Shown: positions 27,101 to 39,100 of the stretch, in pieces | Layout: each line of letters begins with the position of its first letter | How positions within the stretch are numbered: position 1 is the stretch's first letter | NCBI GenBank assembly: GCA_028583605.1 | Contig: CM053332.1 | Location: 20,602,797 to 20,666,796 of the forward strand | Origin: Dastarcus helophoroides | Taxonomy: Eukaryota > Arthropoda > Insecta > Coleoptera > Bothrideridae | Direction of reading: 5' to 3' | DNA: 64,000 nucleotides | Notes under the pieces: generated by a model | Database searches by the model: none | Told to the model about the DNA's origin: nothing | Seen by the model: the letters and a program-made list of their open reading frames with translations, nothing else | Translations under genes and position numbers: made by a program

Positions 27101-30100
27101 TTATTGTCCTACGGTTCAAACGCAATTGATTGCACGTACATGTCCAACATGTGGATTGTACTTTGCATCAAATAAAAATGTGAAAATCCATCGTCAATCA
27201 GTTCACAAGTACCAGTGTGCTCGTAATGAGAATTTTCATCCTATTAAATTATTGCGTCGTCGTGGTGGACAGAGCCAGTGTCTTACATCATACAATAATA
27301 ATACCCATGATATAGAATGGTACGACAATGAAGATATTGATATTGAAAAAATTGAAGAGCCTCAAGAGAAACAAAAGTAATCAGTCATTCCGGTAATTGA
27401 ATCAATATCTGAATAGTTAGTCAGTCCGTGGATACATAATAATTAGAGTTTTGATTTATTATCTAGTTTTTTCAACACCTTAGGTTTTACTAAACTAATT
27501 CTGGTCAAAACTATGATAGGTTGATAAGATTAATGTTATTCAAGTGAGTTAATGATATTTATAATAATAAGTTGATAATAAAAGGTATTTTTAAAACTAA
27601 CGGAGTTGTATTTTATTGATGCATACATTTCTTACGAAAATTTCTTATTAAGGGGCAGGGGGGAGTGGTTGAAATCATATGATGTCTTACAATAGGGGGA
27701 GAGGGGGTCAAAATAGCCCTCAAAACCTCTTAGGTAATTTATTAACGGCCCCTTACTCTGGTGTACATTTATCTGAAATGTGCTGGTTGAATATAAAAAA
27801 AAATGGGTTTTTATAATGCCACAACCACCAAAAAAAGAATAACACTAGAGACTTGCTTCTGGAAGTCTGATTGGTCGACTAAATAATATATCTTTTAAAA
27901 TATGTATCAAAAAGAAGGAAAAGAGGTTTCATAGAGAGACTTGCATCTCCAAAACTAATTGTTTGGCCAGAAACAGATACCTGTTGAAATATCCATGTTG
28001 TGGATGGCCGGCTCTTCGCTCCAAGATGACGTGCTGGATCTACTTGAAGGACTCTGTTCAGATTCTTTCGAAAGCGAAGTAATTCTGCCATGCACGTTGT
28101 CATTAGCTGGCTGTCCTTTGGCCATACGCGCTCTACAGAGGTCCTGGTAGTCTTTGCTCGCTTCAGAATCTGGACGTGTCAATCCTTGCAATTTCTCTTT
28201 GGCTTTGATGTGTCGACGGATCAGAATTAATAGAGCAGATGCCAAAATTAAAGCGGCCAGCACACCGCATACCATGAACGTTATCTTGTAGAAGGCGTTC
28301 TCTTTGTATGATAGGATTCTTTGGATTTTATCCTGTCCAAAGAAGTGCGTTAAATTAATGATGTAAAATTTGTTGTGATTTGGCTTACGTCATCTTTAAC
28401 TCCTGTTTCGATAATTTGATAACCAGTTGCCTTGTAGAAGTCATCTTTGATGGAATCTGCAGACGATAATACACATTAAAATTGAGTCCAAAGAAGGTTT
28501 CACCCCTTTACCACATCGGCAATTAAATAAATAATTACGCGATTAATTAATTTTTTTTTTTAAATTAACATTGAAAATTTAAAATTGTTAAGATCGGGTC
28601 ACAAATAGCAGAGAACTTGATGCATACGAAACAATTTATATCAATCAGAGGCCAGTTACCCTTAACGGAGATAAAGGACCATTGGCGGCCTCCAGTTTAT
28701 TGAAGGCTATTTGTGGCAGGTCAAATTTGCATGCACCAGATGTATTAAACAATTAGAAATAGGAAAGAAAGCAAAAGACCGCCAGTATCGATTTGAATCT
28801 CAATGCAGATGACGTCGATGCATCTTTTGCTAATCTTTTTATATTAGTGCCAGTTCTGCTGGCGAAATACGTATCGCGTAATTATTTATTTAATTGCCGA
28901 TGTGGTAAAGGGGTGAAACCTTCTTTGGACTTAATCACAAGCCACAGTGTTTAATTCAGTGCTTTAGAGACATTAAAATTGATTGAATGTTATTCAATCA
29001 CGTTTTACATTTAAAAAAGACACAAAACGAGTAAAGGTTTGTATTTCTTAGCCGTAGCGTATTTCTCCCTTAAAAAGCTGAAAATGACAACCTTTGTTCA
29101 AAATTCAAAATGTCTCTAATTTTAAGGAAAAACGGACATCAATTTTACTAACATTTGTCGTAAACATACTTACAAACTTACTCCCAATAAATATTTATTT
29201 CTTTACCTATTCTCCTGGCGATTTCAGATGCGTTGAATCCTCGACTGTTGGGAAGAACCCTAAACGTCACCACGTTTTCGATTGTGCTGGAAAAATTGTT
29301 TTTCGATGTCATTACACATAATGTAAACACCTACGTGTACACTGTATGGTAATATTTTGTTAATTTTGTGGTTAATAAAATCGTACAAATTTTCTCATTT
29401 AATCTTAAAGGAAGTACGTTTGATAAGATATCAAGACTGCAGATTAACAATTATTTCTTTTTATACCGCTAGTTCATTTAGTTACTGATAGTCTAGCAAT
29501 ATATTCGTCAATTAAGATTTTAATTTTGGGCTCTAACAGTAACGAATTAGTCAATTTGGATCTGTGTCGTGGAAACATTTAATTACTTGTGCACGCAAGG
29601 AATCAACCTAGTAAAACCAGAGAGAAATAATCGAATAAGCATTGTGAAATTCTTCATTATTAATTATTTCGATATGGTTTCTTCTTACACATCCATAAAG
29701 TAATTTGGAAAAACTAACGTCCTTTTGAAATCGAAAATATTGAACTTACACATTTTAAACATTTTTTTATTAGATTATTACACCTGCATTCAGGTAATTA
29801 ATACTGTGATCACTTTCACAAAGATGATGAGATTTTAATAAATTTAATTTATAGCTGTAGCGCTTTTCAAGATTCAAATAAGTTTTTTTTTGGTGGAACG
29901 GACTGGTCCTTGGTTATCTTCAAATCCTCCGAAACCAAGAAAGATTAAAAACACAACAACGCGTTTCGATAGCCAAGCTATCATCTTCAGAGATATACTA
30001 TCTCTGTAGAGTATCTGAGAGTATTTGTATTTCAATTTTTCAAATAAGTTGTTGATGCATATTAAAAAAAAGCTTCACTACAAATAGCTAGTTTTTGCTG

Positions 30101-33100
30101 CTATAATGTAGTTTTCGTACAATTTCTTTCTGTGGTAACTCAGCAGTCATTTAAGTATTTGGTTCATATTTTGTTTTTTTATATAATATTGTAACGAAAT
30201 GTAAATTGTAGAATTTAGTACGTAAGAAAAGTTTCTAGAAAGATCTGATAAGGGGAAAGCGGCCGCGATAACGAAGCAAACGGCAGATAAGCGTTCCTGA
30301 AATTTCGGCATGCGATAAGCCTTATCTGCCGAAAACTTCTAGAACCCGAGCCAGAAAACTATATAAAGCGGTCGCCTTTCCCTCGAGTAAGTTAGAGTCA
30401 GTCAGTGTAATTAGTGAGTTAGTAGTTGGAAGTAAATAAGTGAGTTCATTATTTAGTTGTAATGTTCCGAGTTGAGTTTGAAAATAAAGTGGGCATTATT
30501 CAATTCACGTGTTAATAATCAATTCGTACCGATAACGCACGTTACAATATGTTTTAAATTACAAATTAGACCTCTAATTAAAGGTGCTCAGAAACCTTCT
30601 TCTTTCACATATTTTATTGTTTTTATTTGAAAATTTATAGTGAAGTTCTGTTAGTCGTTGTATGATACGTAATAATTCAGAAATAAATACCAATTAATCA
30701 AATAAACGGAAAAGTATATTTACCTCCCCTTATCAAAGCTAGGTCCCAAGTGAAGCATTCCGAAAATTTTCCCAATAATATCCTGCATCTGTCCCCAGGT
30801 TTTTATGGAACTAAAATCATATTACCATTAGGCAACATGTCAAGGTGTACAATAAAACCAAAAATTAACCTGTCTTTGAAAGCCACATAAACATATTCGT
30901 AGGAAATATCATCAAAGCTGTTGTAATTGTCAAATTTTTGAGGATGCGGACGCGGACCCCCATGTGGCTCCTTCTTCATCATATTTGGTAAGATCTCGTC
31001 TCGGTATTTGGCGGCCGCCACTTCATTAATTTGGGCATCGAATGGTGGTCCAGGCTTTTTGACATCTAAACGTTCCGGTCTTTTAAACCCCAAGTTGTGC
31101 TTGTCGAGGATGCTGTCGAAGGTGTCGTCCCAACTTCCCACTTCTTGACTGGCCCCTTAAATTCATGTTTGTGAATTTAGATTGTTCAATTTAAATGTCT
31201 CTGTTTATTAATTTTATTTAACATTTCTACGACCCAGTTTGGAAATATTTAAATTTTTATTGTTTGTTGACATTATTTTAAAACAAAACCATGTTTGAAA
31301 TATGAATATGAAATATTTTAGAATATTGAAATACGAAATTTGTCCCCTGAAGCCAAGAAAGATTAAAAAACACAACAAAGGTTGCTCTAACGCGTTTCGA
31401 CTGCCAGGTTATCATCTATCTATCTAGTATCTCTGAATATTTCTTGGTTTCAGGGGATAAGATTTGTGTTTCAATTTTTCAACATAACCAAGGACCAGTC
31501 CCTTCCACCAGAATTTTGAAATTATCTAAATAAAACTATACACTTTTTTTGAACATTTCTGGGTTTACTTATTAAAGTTTCATTTTTTCTAGAAGTTTGA
31601 CTTCTAATTTTAAAATTTCAACTTTATTCTCAAAGCTCTAAATTTAATCTCACAATTCAAGGCTAAATTTAAAACGTTGACCAAATCTAAATTGTAAACA
31701 TTTAAGAGTAATATTTCCAAACATTGTAATCAAGAATAGGCAGTTTTTATTTTTAAAAATTACTCTCAAAGTGATTTCAGGGGACAACATTTGTATTTCA
31801 ATTTTTGAAGATAACCAAGGGCCAGTTCGTTCCACCAAAATTTTAAAATATTGTCAACAAACAATAAAAATTTAAATATTTCCAAATTGAGTCGTAGAAA
31901 TGTTAAATAAAATGAATAAACATAATGTTTTCGACCAATAAGAATCCACCATGAAGAATTAAATGTCTCTTTCAGAAATAGTTAATGGTTTTGAGGGGGC
32001 GACTAATAAGTATTTCTAAGAATTTACTAAAAAATTTTAATATTTTCCCAACAGTGTTTGGAAATAATTAAATAAAACTAATTCCTTTTACCACTACCAG
32101 TTACCTTTTATGTAAGCAGCAGGTGAATAAACGACCCCACCTTCAGCATAAATCTTGGGGGCTTCATCCGAGTTGTCCCTCCGTTTTAAATCCGCCTCGT
32201 CGCTTTGAAATCCATCCGTGTTTTCCATCAGCGCCTCCTCTTTCTCCAATTCTCGAAAAATCTTCCTGCCGGTCTCCGCCTTCGAATAATCGTCGCGATA
32301 ATTCTCGGAATTTTTCAACTCGCGAAATATCTCGTCGGTATCCTTGTGAAGGCCGCTTCCATACTCCTGCTCGTCCTCGTTCTCGTCGAAATAAATCCTG
32401 GATTCGGGATAGTCTTCGTTGGCTAGTTCGTCTCTCGATTCCCATCCGGCCCTAAAGCTGTCCGGCGTGTTGTACATTAACGTGAACTTTTCAAAAGGAT
32501 CGTGTCCGATGTCTTCATCGTCGAGGTCTGTGTTGGAGTTCTCCAGGGCTTGAATAGCGTCGTTTTCCTCCAAAAAATCTTTAAAAGCGTCCAGTATACT
32601 GCGCAAAAAAAAGGTGTCATCAACAGTATTGGAACTTGGATATACCAAGTGTTTTATTAATAATTAGAGAAGCAAATAGGATGCAATCTGGAGTGGCATT
32701 GGAATCCATGTCTTCGGGGACCTTCCTAGAGAGCAACCGCTTCGCTAGGTGTTTGTGTTTCAGCTGCTTCAAGTTCAGCTACCTATGATTCACTACACAC
32801 GTCTAGAGGGATGCATGACTGTAGTCCAGGTTGCATTCTATTTGCGTACATATATGTAACACTTCTGTATGGCCAGTTCCTCGCTTCTTATGGGAAAGAC
32901 TTCTCTTTCTTACTGACCTTCACACGCATTAATGAGTCGCAATGGGCAGGTGTTACAAATCATCTGTGCATGGCGAAAGTCAGCTGTGCACGGCCAAACA
33001 TAAACACCCGTTTAACTCGCGTGTAGCGATTGGTTAATTTCGTTCATTCGCGCAATACTCGCTATTTATCCATGTTCCATCTTTATCGGATTTGGTCAGA

Positions 33101-36100
33101 ACAAACTCGCGAAGAAAATAGGTAGCTGGCCATATAGAAGTATTACATATGTGTTTTCGTACGACACTTTCTCTCAGTGAACTCTATAGAGTTCACTGCT
33201 TTCTCTATGCATACGACACTTGGTGGCCATAGTTTCTCTGTGGACCAATAGGTGGCAGTAGTATTAAGAATCACACGGGCGACTTCCGTAGATTCTACAG
33301 TACTTACTTAGCGGGACGTTTGTAGGGATGCAACATCGTTCAAAAAAGCATCGATGTTTGAACATCGACATTTTCTTCAATGGAACATCGATGTCTTAAA
33401 CATCTGTATTTTCGGTATCGATACATCGATATTTTTCTGATGTTTTTTAAATATTTAATTGCGAATTTAAGAAGTCAAAATTAGAGAGTGTAGAATAGAA
33501 AAAGACATCAATTTAAAATTTCGAGTTTAATTGAAATTTCAATTTTTTTCTCGAAATTTCGACATTCTCGAAATTCGACTCTAATGTCGACTTTTTTTTT
33601 CAAAAATACGACTTTTTTTTTCGACTTTAATTTCAAAATTTCAACTGTGATTCCGAACATTCGATCATAAATAAATATACACGAAAATTAGGTTAGACAT
33701 ACAATATTGACAGATGACGGTAGGATGTGTTCAGTTACTTCAATTTTTAATAACCAAAATTTCGACTTTTCTCTAGAAATTTTCAGGTTAAAGTTTAAAT
33801 TCGGAAGTCGAAATTTTGACTTTACTCCTGGAATTTCGTGGAAAAAGTTGATGTTTCGAGATTGATGTCGAAATTTCGAGAAAAAATTTGAGAATTCGCC
33901 TTTAAACTCGAAGTTTCTACCACTTTTTTGTTGACTGATGGTCTTGCTTCGCCTAATTTCTTTAATTATTTCTTATGAAACGACAAAAAGCTCAAATTTC
34001 GGAAAAAACTAAAATTTATAAAAATATAACCTGGTTAAATACCAATTCCGAAATTTTGAAAAATAAACGAATTTTAAACGAAATTTTGACTTTTCTCTCA
34101 AATTTCGATTTTTTTCTCGAAATTTCAACTTTTTTTCTCGAAATCTAGACTTTTTTTTCTCTAAATTTCGACTTCTATCTCGAAATATTTCAAAATTTCG
34201 ACTTCTTTCTCGAAATATTTCAAAATTTCGACTTTTTTCTCGAAATTTCGAAATTTTTCTTAAATTTCGACTTTTTTTTCAAAAATTTGACCTTAGTATC
34301 AAAATTTCGACATTTTTCTTAAAATTTCGACTTTAGACTCAACATTTTGACTTGTTTTCTTAAAATTTCGACTTTTTTCTCAAAATTCGACTTTTTTCTG
34401 GAAATTATTTCAATTTTGTTTAGAAAATTTCAACTTTTTCGAAATGTTACAAAGGCGTAGAAAAGACACCGATTAAAAAAAAATGTTATTTTTAGAAATT
34501 TCGACTTTTTTCCCAAACTTCGATTTTAAGCTCAAAATTTCGATTTTTTTCTCGAAATTTCGATTTTTTTTTAAATTTCGACTTTTTTTTCTCAAAACTT
34601 CGACTTTTTTCTTGACATTTCAACCTTTTTCGCAAAATTTTCTTTTTTTCTCTCAAATTTCAACTTTTTTCTCGAAATTTTGACCTTAGAATTCAACATT
34701 TCGACTTTTTTCTTGAAATTTCGACATTTTTCTTAAATTTCGACTTATTTATGAAAATTCGACTTTTTTCTGGAAATTATTTCAACTTTGTTTTAAAAAT
34801 TTCAATTTTTTCGAAATGTTACAAAGGCGTAGAAAGGACATCGATTAAAAAAAATGTTACTTTTAAAAATTTCGACTTTTTTCCAAACTTCGATTTTAAG
34901 CTCGAAATTTCGACTTTTTTTCCAAAATTTCGACTTTTTTTACTAAATTTCGACTTTTTTTCTCAAAATTTTGACTTTTTTCTTGACATTTCGACCTTTT
35001 TCGCGAAATTTCGGGTTTTTTTTTCTCAAATTTCAACTTTCTTTTCGAAATTTTGACCTTAATATAGAAATTTCGACCTTATTTTGGAAATTTCGTCTGT
35101 AAAGTCAAAATTTCGACTGTTTTTCCGAAATTTCGAATTTTTTTTTTTTCAAAATTTCGACTTTTTGGTCGAACTCTCTACTTTTTATCAAATTTCGATT
35201 ATTTCTTGAAATTTCGACGTTTTTCTCGAAATTTCGATTTTTTTCTCAAATATCGATTTTTTTCTCGAAATTTTGACTTTTCTCGCAAATTTCGATTTTT
35301 TCCCGAAATTTCGTCTTTTTTTTTTCGAAATCTTGACCTTTTTTCCTTAAATTTTGACTTTTTTCTCGAAATATTTCGAAATTTCTACTTTTTTTCTCGA
35401 AATTTCAAATTTTTTTTTAAATTTCGACTTTTTTTCAAAATTTTGACTTTAGTATCAAAATTTCGACATTTTTCTCGAAATTTCGACTTTAAACTCAACA
35501 TTTCGACTTTTTTTCTCAAAATTTCGACTTTTTTCTTAAATTTCGACTTTTTTCTCAAAATTCGACTTTTTTCTGGAAATTATTTTGATTTTGTTTTGAA
35601 AATTTCAACTTTTTCGAAATGTTACGAAGGTATAGAAGGAAAATCGATTAAAAAAAATGTTATTTTTAGAAATTTCGACTTTTTTCTCAAACTTCGTTTT
35701 TAAGCTCGAAATTTCGACTTTTTTCTCGAAATTTCGACTTTTTTTCTCAAAATTTCGACTTTTTTCTTGACATTTCGACCTTCTTCGCAAAATGTCGTTT
35801 TTTTTTTCTCAAATTTCAACTTTTTTCTCGAAATTTTGACCTTAATATAGAAATTTCGACTTTTTTTGAAAATTTCGACTTTAAAGTCAAAATTTCGACT
35901 TTTTTTTGAAATTTCGACTTTTTTTTTCAAAATTTCGACTTTTTTCTCGAAATCTCCACTTTTTATCAAATATAGATTTTTTTTTCTCGAAATTTCGACG
36001 TTTTTATCAATATCGACTTTTTTCTCGAAATTTTGACTTTGATATCGAAATTTCGACATTTTTCTCGAAATTTAGACTTTTCAACATTTCGACTTTTATT

Positions 36101-39100
36101 CTACAAATTTCGACTTTTTTCTCAAATTTCGACTTTTTTCTTAAATTCCGACTTTTTTCTCTGAATTTCAACTTACGTTTTTCTCAAATTTCGACTCTTC
36201 TTCTCGAAATTTTGAGCTTATAAAGTCATAGTTTCGACTTTTTCTCAAATTTCGATGTTTTTCTCAAATTTCGACTTTTTCTCGAAATTTTGATCTTAAT
36301 TTCGATGTAGAACTCGAAATTTTGACTGTTTTTCTCGAAATTTCAACTTTAATCTCGAAATTTCTAAGAAAAAGACCATAATTTGCTAATTAAAAATAGT
36401 AATTATTGGTCGCACCCTACTACCAACTGTCAAGATTGTTGGGAAAGAAGACTGGTGGGACGTAAGTGTGCTTATTATAGAGCGACTTATTCTAGAAATT
36501 TCGAGAAAAAATTCAATTTCAAAGTCGAAATTCCGAGATTAAAGTCGAAATTTCAAGATTAATCTCGGAATTTTAGAAAAAAAAGTAGAAATTTTAAGAA
36601 AAAAGTTGAATTTTTGAGAAAAAAGTCTAAATTTTAAGTGTAAAGTCGAAATTTCGGGTTTACAGCCGAGATTTCGAGTTTAAATTCGAAATTTTGAGAT
36701 TAAAGTCGAAATTTCGAGATTAAAGTCGAAATTTCGAGAAAAAAAGTCGAAATTTCGAAAAAAATTGACATTTCCGGAAAAAGTCAAAATCTCTTAAATT
36801 TTATTTTTAAATAAATGTCTTTTTTACGCCTTTGTAAAATGTCGAAATTTCAAAACACAATTTTTTTTTAATAAACGTCTTTCTACGCTTTTAAAAATGT
36901 GGACTTTGAACTCGAAATTTCGAATTTTTTCTCGAAAATTCTACGTTAATAGTAAAATGTCAAGAAAAAAGTCGAAATTTCGGGTTTAAAGCCAAAATTT
37001 CGAGTTTGAATCCAAAATTTCGAGATAAAAGTCGAAATTTCGGGTTTAAAGCCAAAATTTCTAGTTTGAATCCAAAATTTCGAGATAAAAGTCGATATTT
37101 CGAGAAAAAAAGTCGAAATTTCGAAAAAAATCGAAATTTCGAGAAAAAAGTCGAAATCTTTAAAAATATTTTTTTTAAATCAATGTCCTTTTTACGCCTT
37201 TGTAAAATGTCGATTTTTTTCTCGAAAATTATACTATATACACTATATTAAATTGTAAAATGGTTGGTGCCTAGAATATAGTCTTATATTCTAAGGGTTC
37301 GAGATTAAAGCCGAAATTTCGATTTTATTAATTTTTTTCAAAAAAGTCGAAATTTGGAAAATAAAGTAGAAATGTCCACTTTAATTTCCAGTTTAAACTT
37401 CATATTTTTAAATATATTTTTATAAAACATCTTCGTAAAAAAACCAAAAAAGCATAAATAAAAAACAAAGCGGAAAATAAATATGTATCGGATTTTTCTA
37501 ATTAGGAATAAATAATTAAAATATAAATATTAGTGTTTAAAATCCAAGAAAAAACTTTAAAAATTAAACTACGCCAATTCATTATTATCATTCAATTTGT
37601 CTTTTATTAGAAATGTTTAAAAATTTCAGCAACAAGGCGATTAATTGGAAATCGATCTTTCAGCACCCAATTTGATCGAGAATCGATACTTTTGCTCAAG
37701 ATTCGAATCGATCCAAAAATCGATTATTTTAAAAAGGAATCGACGTCCCTACTTATCAGATAATTATATTGTTTGTATACCTTGCGGCATATAAATTCAG
37801 TATCAATTTGTTAAATAAACATTGCTGCCATCAAGCGACTAGTTACAAAATTGTGTAGTCATTTGTATCATCAATATTTATTCTGTGCAACAGAAGGCGC
37901 TAATTCTATCGCGATACGATACATCGATTTTTCAAACATCGTTTGTAAACTGAATGATGTATCGATATTTTTTATATTTTACCATTGATATTGAAACATC
38001 GATGTTTACAAACGATATTTTCAAAACATCGAACTATCGTTTGCATCCCTAAACGTTTGTTGGCATTCGAGTTGAATATACCAAACTGATGGGATCTAAC
38101 AAGACCGAAACCGATCTTTGGTTTCTTCCAAATTTCGAAACTAATAAATATTCAAACCTATTGGTCTGTGCATTCAAGATGATTTAGAGATGGGGACAAT
38201 GTCGTCATTCAAGATTTATTGGATTTTTTTTTCGCTAGTTGCTTTTTCAACAAATTTAGATTTAGGTTATCGTCTGTTATTAAGGATTGACAAATCTTTT
38301 GGAATCTTTAAAGGTAACTTAAATTTGGATATGAGGAACTGGTGAAGAAAAAGCCAATAAACTGTGAACGACATGAACACAACTTTACAAAGATACTTGT
38401 TCTTGTTATTAATTAATTATTGGCTTATTTCTTCGCCAGTGGCTTCTTCCACAAATCTAGATTTAGGTTACCTTCTGTTAAGGATTGACAATCTTTTGAA
38501 ACCTTAATAGAAAGGTAACTTAAATCTGGATATGTGGAAGAAGTAACTGATGAAGAAAAAGCCAATAAACTGTGAACGACATGAACACAACTTTACAAAG
38601 ATACTTGTTCTTGTTATTAATTAATTATTGGCTTATTTCTTCGCCAGTGGCTTCTTCCACAAATCTAGATTTAGGTTACCTTTTCTTAAGGATTGACAAT
38701 CTCTTGAAACCTTAATAAAAAGGTAACTTAAATCTGGATATGTGGAAGAAGTAACTGATGAAGAAAAAACCAATAAACTGTGAATGACATAAACACAATT
38801 TTACAAAGATACTTGTTCTTGTTATTTATTAATTATTGGCTTATTTCTTCGCCAGTTGCTTCTTCCACAAATCTAGATTTAGGTTACCTTCTGTTAAGGA
38901 TTGACAGTCTCTTGATATCTTAGTAGAAGGTAACAAATCTGGATATGTGGAAGAAGTAACTGGCGAAGAAAAAACCAATAAACTGTAAATGACATGAACA
39001 CAACAAAGATATAGAGAATATCTATGGTCAATGATTACCTTTTCAATTTTGCATAATCATCGGGGGTCAAAATTTTTTTCAAATCTCGCGGAGTTAGCTG

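Noticed and set aside
32123..32455. Plus-strand frames opposite the acidic IA-2 exon
   Set aside because: Antisense shadows; the minus frame has matching splice phases on both sides.
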